NCBI GenBank assembly: GCA_002305915.1 | Contig: DBRJ01000023.1 | Location: 20,713-49,020 of the forward strand | DNA from: Pelotomaculum sp. UBA1371 | GTDB lineage: Bacteria; Bacillota; Desulfotomaculia; Desulfotomaculales; Pelotomaculaceae | DNA: 28,308 nt | Reading direction: 5' to 3' | Shown: positions 14,563 to 21,623 of the stretch, piece after piece | Layout of the letters: each line of letters opens with the position of its first letter | Position numbering within the stretch: the first letter of the stretch is position 1 | Made by a program: the position numbers and the translations under genes | The notes under the pieces: model-generated | Told to the model about the DNA's origin: nothing | Databases searched by the model: none | The model's input: only the letters and a program-made list of their open reading frames with translations

Positions 14563-15003
14563 CTAGATCATCGGGTTTTGAGGGGAGCGGTACAGGTTTT
14601 GCTGTTGGATGTCATTTGGTTGTTGCGGCATTCCTACCCCGGTCTGGAATCCGTAATGCGGAATTCCTGTCTGGTAACTGGGTGGCTGGGCGCCAGTCTG
14701 CTGGGGGCGGGCCTGTTGAGCGCCGGTTTGTATGGCCTTGTTCTGGACCCGCTGGAGTTCCTGGCTCCATTTGCTAAAACTCTGACGGATGTCGTTGGTA
14801 TTGGCTTCTTTCGGCTGGTACCAGCCGCGAATTCTCATCTCGTTGAAAATTTCCTTTTGAATCTGGTGCTCGTCCCTCAGGATATTTATAAATGTATCCA
14901 TGAGCTGGGGGTTGGCAGCTTCCGTGGCTGCGCTGTTGTAGCCGTGGGCGATGTATTTTTGGGTAACCAGCGAATCCTGCAGGCGATCTTTTTCGTCAAG
15001 CAC
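14563..15003 (-). CDS. spore coat protein, CotF-like
   Basis: About 146 residues. The N-terminus (LDEKDRLQDSLVTQKYIAHG) and LRDEHQIQKEIFNEMRIRGW are the signatures of the CotF coat family, a small helical bundle related to ferritin-like folds. The C-terminal 55 residues are Gln/Pro/Gly-rich (QTGAQQARPQQTGAQPPSYQ) and tail-like. I choose GTG 15003 because AAGGAG lies 9 nt upstream and the family begins at about this point; an in-frame ATG at 15012 directly abuts that site. It follows another small helical coat-like gene and shares its terminator. Expression during sporulation is expected, but I could not identify a sporulation-sigma promoter. It is evidence for a spore-forming organism. Confidence 0.85.
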   Translation of the reverse strand: MLDEKDRLQDSLVTQKYIAHGYNSAATEAANPQLMDTFINILRDEHQIQKEIFNEMRIRGWYQPKEANTNDIRQSFSKWSQELQRVQNKAIQTGAQQARPQQTGAQPPSYQTGIPHYGFQTGVGMPQQPNDIQQQNLYRSPQNPMI

Positions 15004-15016
15004 TTTTATCATCTCC

Positions 15017-15235
15017 TTAATACTGCGTCTGGTATTGACCCTGGGGTGCAATGTTCTGTAAATTTCTTAAAATCGTTTCATAATGGGTTCGATGCCTGTC
15101 GGCCACTCTTGAGTACATTTGTTGAAGCCTGGGGTCTGTCGACTGGTTGGCGGAAGCCATGGATTTGGCAATCGCCAGGGCTTCGGAGCGCAATTGTTCC
15201 TGAATATAAAAGAGCTCCATTTCCGTAAGCTGCAT
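15017..15235 (-). CDS. small CotF-related helical protein, coat-associated
   Basis: 72 residues, almost wholly helical (MELFYIQEQLRSEALAIAKS, then LQQMYSRVADRHRTHYETIL), ending in a Gln/Tyr-rich tail (APQGQYQTQY). It resembles the first half of a CotF-like bundle, and Gln-rich tails are shared with the downstream gene. ATG 15235 has GGAGGTGG upstream. The two genes are 13 nt apart on the minus strand and almost certainly form an operon, perhaps encoding a two-part coat complex. Confidence 0.8.
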   Translation of the reverse strand: MQLTEMELFYIQEQLRSEALAIAKSMASANQSTDPRLQQMYSRVADRHRTHYETILRNLQNIAPQGQYQTQY

Positions 15236-15431
15236 TATTTTGCTCCACCTCCTTTACGCTTTAGCATAGTTTGGCACAATTTTATGAAAAAAATTCAAGA
15301 AAAGTTTTGCCGGCTAAGCAGGTCAGTTTTTTTCATCCGTTCAAAGGATTTTTAGTGAATAGTCAGAATATAAATAATCAGAATATAATGGATTGACTGA
15401 CATTTCAAAAAGAGAGATAAGAGAGGTTTTA

Positions 15432-15740
15432 ATGATGCAGAAAAAAACCCCTGAAAGGGCCTTATTTAACTACCGGGAGTTGGAGGATTATTTGCTGACA
15501 TATCCGTCTGTTGCAGATGTGGCCGTCTTACCGGACCTGGCGGTGGGGGAGGAAGTAATAGCCTATGTAGTACCCGTGCCGGGAGTTTTTGATCCCGAGC
15601 GCCTGAAAGCCTTTTTTATGAAGAAGTTGAAGAGCAGGAATATAACCGGGTTTATTGAATACAGAGACAGTCTTCCCAGGAGCAATACTGGTAAACTATA
15701 CATCCGGAGATTATTAAAGGCGGTTGTCGAGGAAAAATAA
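15432..15740 (+). CDS. free-standing C-terminal subdomain of an AMP-forming (ANL) ligase
   Basis: 102 residues corresponding only to the mobile C-terminal subdomain of acyl/aryl-CoA synthetases and luciferase-like enzymes (AMP-binding_C type): YRELEDYLLTYPSVADVAVL, GEEVIAYVVPVPG, the linker to LKSRNITGFIEYRDSLPRS, and the A10-type motif SNTGKLYIRRLLK with its catalytic Lys. No adenylation core lies up- or downstream; acs nearby on the other strand is complete. ATG 15432 has GAGAGG upstream; an in-frame TTG at 15393 is possible but has no ribosome site. It could serve in trans or be a regulatory partner of another ligase, or be a remnant. Its own terminator (15803-15835) argues that it is an expressed unit. 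Confidence 0.75.
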   Translation: MMQKKTPERALFNYRELEDYLLTYPSVADVAVLPDLAVGEEVIAYVVPVPGVFDPERLKAFFMKKLKSRNITGFIEYRDSLPRSNTGKLYIRRLLKAVVEEK

Positions 15741-15802
15741 GTTTTCCAGGCCAGTGCACAGTTTTGATTTTCTAACCGGCGGGCTTAGTGAGCATAGGTC
15801 AG

Positions 15803-15835
15803 GCAGGTATCCCTTTTAGAGGTGGACCTGCTTTT
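15803..15835 (+). terminator. intrinsic terminator after the ANL C-terminal domain gene
   Basis: GCAGGT / ACCTGC stem with a 17-nt interior, followed by TTTT. Confidence 0.55.
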
Positions 15836-15861
15836 CTGATTACCTGTGGACCCGTTCGTGG

Positions 15862-15897
15862 AAAAGAAAACAACCGGCCCCTTAAGGGGGCCCGGCC
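15862..15897 (-). terminator. intrinsic terminator of the membrane protein gene
   Basis: Minus-strand CCGGGCCCCCTTAAGGGGCCGG hairpin, described in parts: arms CCGGGCCCC and GGGGCCGG around CTTAA, followed by TTGTTTTCTTTTC. Confidence 0.75.
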
Positions 15898-15940
15898 TTA
15901 AAAGATCAGAGTTGAGGTGGAAAAGCGGGAACCTGTTTCG

Positions 15941-16357
15941 CTAGCGCCTTCTTCTGACAGGTTTAAGGGAAAAATAGGCTGTGGCCAGGAGCACAAATCC
16001 AATCAAAATTCCGGTATATCCCGTAAGCATATTGATGATTCCGCCGCCCATGGCCGAACCGACGGTCTGTCCTGCTGCTAATGCGCCCTGCCTGGCGGCC
16101 TGTACGGAATGCTGCCCGTAAAAGAACGGAAGAAGCAGAGCCGCGACGGGAATGATCAAACATTCAACGGCGGCGGTCAGACAGGCTCTAGCCCAGATTT
16201 TCCGGATTGATTCCGCCCTGCGGTTAAATATAAAGGTAAAAATCACCCAGCCCGCCAGAAAGAAGTAAAAGGCGGCCTTGATGTTGCCGAGGGAAACCAG
16301 GAAATAAAGGAGAAGAGCGGCAATCAGGCCGGCTGCGGCGGCGTTGAAGATCCTCAT
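15941..16357 (-). CDS. small integral membrane protein, unknown function
   Basis: 138 residues, four predicted membrane helices: AAAAGLIAALLLYFLVSLG, IKAAFYFFLAGWVIFTFIF, CLTAAVECLIIPVAALLLPF and MLTGYTGILIGFVLLATAYF. Helices 2 and 3 are joined by the basic loop NRRAESIRKIWAR, and the protein ends KPVRRRR. A Gly/Ala-rich stretch (AAGQTVGSAMGGGIIN) precedes the last helix and resembles a helix-packing or pore segment. I do not recognise the family. ATG 16357 has AGGAGGG upstream. It is a single gene with its own terminator. Confidence 0.75.
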   Translation of the reverse strand: MRIFNAAAAGLIAALLLYFLVSLGNIKAAFYFFLAGWVIFTFIFNRRAESIRKIWARACLTAAVECLIIPVAALLLPFFYGQHSVQAARQGALAAGQTVGSAMGGGIINMLTGYTGILIGFVLLATAYFSLKPVRRRR

Positions 16358-16660
16358 CCAAAGACCCTCCTTTCTTTTTGTTGTAAATGTATGCTTGTAT
16401 TCCCCAGAGTATTTCCTTTTTTTATCTTTCTACAAGCAAAAATTCAGGTTATTTTTTATAGTAATTCTTCAAGAGGCAGCAGTTAAAGGCACCCTGCGAT
16501 TTCTTAGAGTGCCTTGTTAGTTTTAATGTTATACTTCCACGTCCGCCGTCACGCCGGAACTTATTCTTATAAATTCCAATATTACATGTTTCATTGAGAA
16601 TTAATCATCTCGATGGTGCAGTCCCTGTTTGTGCCAGCCTGGTTGGAACCGAAAGTGACG
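16358..16660. other. AT-rich intergenic region
   Basis: About 300 bases without a gene. It holds one hairpin, AAGGCAC / GTGCCTT at 16486-16515, possibly a terminator; otherwise nothing. Composition becomes AT-rich here and stays so to about 17900. Confidence 0.5.
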
Positions 16661-17707
16661 TTATTCCTTTATCTTTTGGTATATTGTTTCTCCGGCTGTC
16701 CTGGCTACAGCGGTTGCACATGTATTAGACGATGGCAACATCATACTGTATAACGCATCTCTAAAAGTGATGATATCCCCTACATTAAAGTAGTTACCCA
16801 TTCCGAAAGTAATATCTGAATCTTGGATTACAATCGTTTTATCTAAATTTGTCATATAATCTAAAGCTGTTATGGCAGTCATAACCTTTGTTACGGAGGC
16901 AGGGTGACCTGGTTTATCGGCATTTTTTGAATAAATTAACGGTATCTCATATTGTCCAGATGAAAATGGATTAGGCAAAGGCATTAAACATACACTGACA
17001 CTATCGGATGCAATATCATCTACCGTTTCGTTTGGATTATTAAGCAACAATTTTGCATTATCCAGAGAAGTTTTTAAATCATTACATCTTTCTTTTGCTG
17101 TTGAGGCCCCTCTAAGGGCTACTACAAACCGTCCGTCATCCGGGGCATTTGTTATTAGTACCATATGGTAACCATCTATTTCATTTGTACCCCAAATTTC
17201 GCCTGTTTTTCCTCCAAATATATAATAGTCGTTTTCTATTATTGGTAATGTAACTGTCGTTTTTATCGTTATTTCTCTAGGGTTATTCCCTTCAATTTTA
17301 AACTTGTATGATTTTTTATGCCAAATTCCTGCAAGAACTTTATACCCAGAGGCGTGTATTACCATTTTGACCATATCCCTGGTTGACATGGTGTGTTCAA
17401 TTGTACTTGGAAATCCTGCAGGTTCTATAAAATTTGAGTTGGTCATGCCAATTTGTTTAGCTTTTTTATTCATTTCTTCAATAAAAATATTTTTAACTAA
17501 TTCTGCGGATATATTAGGTGTTTCCTGTTCATTATTTGCCTTCTTTGTTTTGCCCCCATCAGGCCTATATTGATTTTGCCTGCGATGCAGCATGTCATTA
17601 ATCCCCGGGATCTCCGCTGTCGCTTTGAACGAGCGCTCGTTGCTGCAACTCAATCGTACTGCATGCTTATTAAATTCCTCTTCATATTTCCTTCGGCTGT
17701 TTGGCAC
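16661..17707 (-). CDS. chimera: IS3-type OrfA N-terminus fused to a circularly permuted D-Ala-D-Ala carboxypeptidase
   Basis: 348 residues. Residues 1-60 (MPNSRRKYEEEFNKHAVRLS, then GINDMLHRRQNQYRPDG) match the helix-turn-helix of IS3-family OrfA. The rest is a DacF/PBP5-type carboxypeptidase with its halves swapped. Residues 74-220 are the usual second half: IFIEEMNKKAKQIGMTNSNF, then GGKTG (KTG at 167-169). Residues 240-348 are the usual first half: PLIYSKNADKPGHPASVTK (SxxK 271-274) and MLPSSNTCATAVAR (SSN 326-328), and the protein stops where the second half should follow. SxxK to SxN is 55 residues, as in the family, and all three catalytic motifs are intact. There is no signal peptide, so it would stay in the cytoplasm. 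GTG 17707 has AGGAGG upstream, the OrfA-type start. The gene is AT-rich compared with its neighbours, suggesting transfer. It may be a recent rearrangement product. Confidence 0.85.
   Translation of the reverse strand: MPNSRRKYEEEFNKHAVRLSCSNERSFKATAEIPGINDMLHRRQNQYRPDGGKTKKANNEQETPNISAELVKNIFIEEMNKKAKQIGMTNSNFIEPAGFPSTIEHTMSTRDMVKMVIHASGYKVLAGIWHKKSYKFKIEGNNPREITIKTTVTLPIIENDYYIFGGKTGEIWGTNEIDGYHMVLITNAPDDGRFVVALRGASTAKERCNDLKTSLDNAKLLLNNPNETVDDIASDSVSVCLMPLPNPFSSGQYEIPLIYSKNADKPGHPASVTKVMTAITALDYMTNLDKTIVIQDSDITFGMGNYFNVGDIITFRDALYSMMLPSSNTCATAVARTAGETIYQKIKE
17525..17707 (-). mobile_element. IS3-family orfA 5' remnant
   Basis: Codons 1 to about 60 of the chimeric gene encode an OrfA-type HTH_Tnp_1 domain starting from its own GTG and ribosome site. 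The conserved LHRW-x-x-QY appears as LHRRQNQY and one residue seems lost in GIN-DML, so decay has begun. No orfB, second IS end or target duplication is visible. Confidence 0.7.
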
Positions 17708-17797
17708 GTTTATTCCTCCTATTCTTCTTCTATCTTACCAAAGTTTAAATGTCAAATTATAGGGGAATAATTTTGTAAAAAAAGTAATTTTGATATC

Positions 17798-17826
17798 TTG
17801 ACAGTTGAGTAAGCTTGTTTTATACT
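17798..17826 (+). promoter_or_regulatory. sigma-70 promoter of hsp20
   Basis: TTGACA (17798-17803), 17-nt spacer, TATACT (17821-17826): near-consensus, about 88 nt before the start codon. Confidence 0.85.
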
Positions 17827-17828
17827 AA

Positions 17829-17845
17829 GGTCAAGGATAGTCAAA
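17829..17845 (+). promoter_or_regulatory. CtsR-like heat-shock operator
   Basis: GGTCAAG-GAT-AGTCAAA: a direct heptad repeat with 3-nt spacing that fits the CtsR operator consensus (RGTCAAA-N3-RGTCAAA) at 13 of 14 positions. It covers the predicted transcription start. An inverted repeat GTCAAAAT-N8-ATTTTGAC (17840-17863) overlaps it. Confidence 0.65.
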
Positions 17846-17913
17846 ATCAAATTTTATTTTGACAGCCGGCCGGGAGTAAAGATTACTTAAATTAAACAGG
17901 AGGTGTTTTTAGA

Positions 17914-18366
17914 ATGGCTTTGGTAAGATGGGATCCTTTTCGCGAACTGACTGGATTGCAGAATTCAATTAACCGACTTTTTGATGATAACTTTCGCCGC
18001 TTTCTAAAGTCGCCTGAGAGAACTTTTGAAGAGGGCTTCAGCTTTCCGGTAGATATTAAGGACACTCCTGAAGCAGTCCTGGTTAAGGCGGAATTGCCCG
18101 GGATGAACAAGGAGGACATAAAAGTAAATTTTAAAGACAATATACTGGTGTTCAAAGCTGAACGCAAACAGGAGAATAAAGCAGAGGGCGCAAATTATCT
18201 CAGAATTGAACGTAATTACGGTACTTTCATCCGGTCCTTTTCAGTAGATGTGCCGATCAAGAAGGAGGAGATCAAAGCCCGTTACCAGGACGGTGTGCTG
18301 GAAGTTATCCTCCCTAAAGCAGAAGAGCCTGATAAAAAGGAATTTAGCATTGAAATTGAAGGTTAA
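17914..18366 (+). CDS. hsp20: small heat-shock protein, Hsp20/alpha-crystallin family
   Basis: 150 residues. The N-terminus MALVRWDPFRELTGLQNSIN, with RLFDDNF following, is the standard bacterial Hsp20 start. The alpha-crystallin domain spans about 45-145 (FPVDIKDTPEAVLVKAELPG, then MNKEDIKVNFKDNILVF, YGTFIRSFSVDVPI, YQDGVLEVILPKAEE). The I-x-I/V tail motif near the end (FSIEIEG) is present. It is an ATP-independent holdase that keeps unfolded proteins soluble for ClpB/DnaK. AGGAGGTG precedes ATG 17914. A strong promoter with a CtsR-like operator precedes it and a terminator follows, so it is its own heat-inducible unit, just upstream of clpB. Confidence 0.95.
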   Translation: MALVRWDPFRELTGLQNSINRLFDDNFRRFLKSPERTFEEGFSFPVDIKDTPEAVLVKAELPGMNKEDIKVNFKDNILVFKAERKQENKAEGANYLRIERNYGTFIRSFSVDVPIKKEEIKARYQDGVLEVILPKAEEPDKKEFSIEIEG

Positions 18367-18444
18367 TCCTTTACACATTACTCCCGGCAGGTTGAACATT
18401 TATTTTAGTCCATCACTGTAAATGCCACACTTTTTACTGGTCCA

Positions 18445-18468
18445 GCGAGGGGAAGAGCCCTCGCTTTT
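18445..18468 (+). terminator. intrinsic terminator of hsp20
   Basis: GCGAGGG / CCCTCGC stem with a 6-nt loop, followed by TTTTCT. Confidence 0.85.
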
Positions 18469-18471
18469 CTA

Positions 18472-18512
18472 TAAAGCACAGTTTAAAATTTTCATTAAAG
18501 CACAATTTAAAA
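18472..18512 (+). repeat. two 17-bp direct repeats upstream of clpB
   Basis: TAAAGCACAGTTTAAAA (18472-18488) and TAAAGCACAATTTAAAA (18496-18512), one mismatch, 24-nt period, ending just before the clpB ribosome site. Possible operator for clpB, or a local duplication. Confidence 0.7.
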
Positions 18513-18523
18513 AGGGGGGATAA

Positions 18524-21133
18524 ATGATGAGAATGGATAAAATGACCCTAAAAACCCAGGAAGCTTTTGAAGCGGCACAATCACTGATGTCCAGGTACAG
18601 CCACCAGCAGATGGAAGGGGAGCACGTCCTTTGGGGACTGTTGCAGCAAGCGGAAGGTGTTGTACCTCAGATTCTACAAAAACTGGAGGTCGATCCGGCC
18701 AGGTTGAAGAAGCAGGTGGAGGCTGCGCTGGAACGCCTGCCCAGGGTTCACGGCGCCGGGGGGATCTATCTGTCTAAAGGTCTTTCTGACATAATTGATG
18801 CGGCCTGGAAGGAAGCTGAAAGGTTAAAGGATGAATATTTGAGCACCGAGCACCTGCTGCTGGGTATGCTTGCCCGGCGGGAGGGAGAGGCAGGCAAAAT
18901 TTTGCGCTCAAATGGGGTAACCCAGGACAGGGTCTATAAAACCCTGGTTGAAATCCGGGGCACCCAGCGCGTTACAGATCAGAATCCCGAAGATAAGTAC
19001 CAGTCCCTGAGCCGCTTCACCAGGGATTTGACGGAGTTGGCCGCCAAAGGAAAAATGGATCCTGTGGTTGGTAGGGACGAGGAGATCCGCAGGGTGGTTC
19101 AGGTTCTGTCCAGGCGCACCAAGAACAACCCGGTTTTAATCGGGGAGCCCGGTGTAGGCAAAACAGCCATTGTGGAAGGTCTGGCCCAGCGGATTGTCAG
19201 CGGAGATATTCCGGAAAGCTTGAAAAACAAGCGCCTGCTCAGTTTAGATATTGGAGGGCTGATTGCGGGCTCTAAATACAGGGGTGAGTTTGAGGACCGT
19301 CTGAAAGCGGTATTAAAGGAGATCAACGAAGCCCAGGGCGAAATCGTCCTCTTCATCGATGAACTGCATACCCTGGTGGGGGCTGGGGCCGCGGAGGGTG
19401 CCGTTGACGCCGCCAACATGCTCAAGCCGGCCCTGGCCCGGGGCGAGCTCCATTGTGTTGGCGCCACCACCCTGGATGAATACCGCAAGCATATTGAAAA
19501 GGACGCCGCCCTGGAACGGCGGTTCCAGCCGGTCTATGTGGGAGAGCCCTCCGTGGAGGACACAATTGCAATTTTAAGGGGCCTGAAGGAGAAATACGAA
19601 GTGCACCACGGGGTCCGGATCAAGGACGCTGCCCTGGTGGCCGCCGCGGTGCTTTCCCACCGTTATATTTCGGACCGGTTTCTTCCGGACAAGGCCATTG
19701 ACCTGATTGACGAGGCTGCCTCCCGGCTTAGGATTGAAATTGACAGCATGCCCACGGAGATTGATGAAATTGACCGCCGGATCAGGCAACTGGAAATAGA
19801 AAAGCAGGCCCTGGCCAAGGAGCAGGATAAGGGAAGCCGGGAAAGACTCCAAAAAATGGAGGGGGAACTTGGTTCTCTCAAAGAAAAGATGGAGGAGCTC
19901 AAGGATCACTGGTCTAAGGAGAAGGAACTGATCCAGAGCATTCGTGAAATTAAAGAAAAGATTGAGGAAACCAAACTGGCGGAACAGGTTGCTGAAAGGG
20001 ACGCCGACCTGGGCAGGGCGGCGGAGCTTCGCTACGGGGTCATGCCGGAGTTGAGCAAGCGGCTTGAGCAATACAAGGCCAGGCTGGAAGAACTGCAAAA
20101 AGCCCATAAAATGCTGAAAGAAGAAGTGGACGAGGAAGATATCGCCAGCGTGGTGGCCAAGTGGACCGGGATTCCGGTTTCCCGGATGCTGGAGGGGGAG
20201 ATCCAGAAGCTTTTGAAGATGGAGGACCAGCTCAAGGAGCGGGTGGTGGGCCAGGACCGGGCGGTTCAGGCTGTGGCGGAAGCTATTCGCCGGGCCAGGG
20301 CCGGCGTGTCCGATCCCAACCGGCCTATGGGTTCGTTCATTTTCCTCGGCCCCACCGGCGTGGGCAAGACCGAGCTGGCCAGGGCACTGGCACATTTCCT
20401 CTTTAACGACGAGCGGGCCATGCTCCGCTACGACATGAGCGAGTACATGGAGAAGCACGCCGTGTCCCGCCTGATCGGGGCACCCCCGGGCTACGTCGGT
20501 TACGACGAGGGGGGACAGCTCACTGAGGCTGTCAGGCGCCGCCCATATTCGGTAATTCTTTTTGACGAGATTGAAAAAGCTCATCCCGACGTGTTTAATA
20601 TCCTGCTCCAGTTGCTGGACGACGGACGCCTTACCGACGGGCAGGGGCGGACGGTGGATTTCCGGAACACGGTGGTGATTATGACCTCGAACCTGGGCGG
20701 GCAGTGGTTCCGTGAGCTTGCCGGCGGAAACCGGGCGGAGCTTGAAGCCCGTGTGATGGAAGAACTGAAGCTGCACTTCCGGCCCGAGTTTTTGAACCGG
20801 ATTGACGAGGTGGTTATATTCAACAACCTGGGCAGGGGGGAAATCGGCAAAATTGTGGATATCCAGCTGGGGCTGCTGGCCCGGCGGCTGTCCAAACTTG
20901 GCCTGTCACTGGAGGTTACTCCGGAGGCCAGAGAGCTTCTGGCCGAAGAGGGCTATGATCCTGTCTACGGGGCGAGGCCCCTCAAAAGGGCTATCCAGCG
21001 CCGCCTGGAAAACCCCCTTTCGGTTTATATTCTGGAAGGGAAAAACGAGCAGGGCGGCGGTATTCTGGTCAAAACGGACCTGTCCGGGAAGAAGCTGGTT
21101 TTCGAAAATCAGCAGGCTTCAGGAGCTCAATAA
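18524..21133 (+). CDS. clpB: ClpB protein-disaggregating chaperone
   Basis: 869 residues, full length. Clp N-domain at 1-150 (double repeat: SHQQMEGEHVLWGLL, YLSTEHLLLGML). NBD1 has Walker A GEPGVGKTA near 206-214 and Walker B VLFIDELHTL near 275. The coiled-coil middle domain lies at about 405-530 (IDRRIRQLEIEKQALAKEQD and on). NBD2 has Walker A GPTGVGKTE near 609-617 and Walker B ILFDEIEKA near 678, followed by the D2-small domain. The middle domain distinguishes ClpB from ClpA/C, and the ClpP-binding loop IGF/L is not seen. With DnaK it threads aggregated proteins through its hexamer. GGGGGG at 18514-18519 precedes ATG 18524 by 4 nt; the second Met (18527) is equally possible. It is separated from hsp20 by a terminator. 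Confidence 0.96.
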   Translation: MMRMDKMTLKTQEAFEAAQSLMSRYSHQQMEGEHVLWGLLQQAEGVVPQILQKLEVDPARLKKQVEAALERLPRVHGAGGIYLSKGLSDIIDAAWKEAERLKDEYLSTEHLLLGMLARREGEAGKILRSNGVTQDRVYKTLVEIRGTQRVTDQNPEDKYQSLSRFTRDLTELAAKGKMDPVVGRDEEIRRVVQVLSRRTKNNPVLIGEPGVGKTAIVEGLAQRIVSGDIPESLKNKRLLSLDIGGLIAGSKYRGEFEDRLKAVLKEINEAQGEIVLFIDELHTLVGAGAAEGAVDAANMLKPALARGELHCVGATTLDEYRKHIEKDAALERRFQPVYVGEPSVEDTIAILRGLKEKYEVHHGVRIKDAALVAAAVLSHRYISDRFLPDKAIDLIDEAASRLRIEIDSMPTEIDEIDRRIRQLEIEKQALAKEQDKGSRERLQKMEGELGSLKEKMEELKDHWSKEKELIQSIREIKEKIEETKLAEQVAERDADLGRAAELRYGVMPELSKRLEQYKARLEELQKAHKMLKEEVDEEDIASVVAKWTGIPVSRMLEGEIQKLLKMEDQLKERVVGQDRAVQAVAEAIRRARAGVSDPNRPMGSFIFLGPTGVGKTELARALAHFLFNDERAMLRYDMSEYMEKHAVSRLIGAPPGYVGYDEGGQLTEAVRRRPYSVILFDEIEKAHPDVFNILLQLLDDGRLTDGQGRTVDFRNTVVIMTSNLGGQWFRELAGGNRAELEARVMEELKLHFRPEFLNRIDEVVIFNNLGRGEIGKIVDIQLGLLARRLSKLGLSLEVTPEARELLAEEGYDPVYGARPLKRAIQRRLENPLSVYILEGKNEQGGGILVKTDLSGKKLVFENQQASGAQ

Positions 21134-21623
21134 ATCAACAGGAGGCTTCGGTGCCGCTTTACTGGAGCCTCTTCTTAATTCAAATTTGGCCGGGATAGTT
21201 GACAGGTATCGGTTGTCTCACTATGATGGCTGTAAAAGCAGTTATTGCACCCTTTGCGCCGCTCAGCCAATACGGCTCGAAGTCCAAAAATCAGCGTAGA
21301 AAAAATCAACGAAGATATATAATCCGTTTTGGGCAGCAGGGTGGTCTGGCCTGAATAACCGTAATCCCAAAGGGGACACAGGCAGGCCTTATTGTCAATA
21401 AATTAAGAAGATTGGGGAAAGGGGTTTTAAAGCTTGTCTTCCAGAGTGTATTTTACAGACATGCGGGCGGGTTATAAAAAGAGTCTCCTGGATAAAGTGG
21501 AGATGTTGTTTAAGAGGTGATTATTCTTTGCCAGAAATAATCGCCACTTGAGCTATTTCTAATTCTAATGAAGAAAAGTTTGGCGCCGCTAAAAAACTAT
21601 TATTACTGTAGGGAGAGAACTGA
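21134..21623. other. 490-base gap between clpB and hflX
   Basis: No gene supported. It holds a likely clpB terminator (imperfect AGGAGGCT / AGCCTCTT stem followed by CTTAATT, 21141-21174) and a 10-bp hairpin GGTGATTATT / AATAATCGCC (21516-21545) some 80 nt before hflX, of unknown role. Confidence 0.5.

Noticed and set aside
19574..20776. Minus-strand 400-codon frame inside clpB
   Set aside because: It is antisense to a fully conserved ClpB and is a codon-bias shadow with His/Leu/Pro-rich nonsense content.
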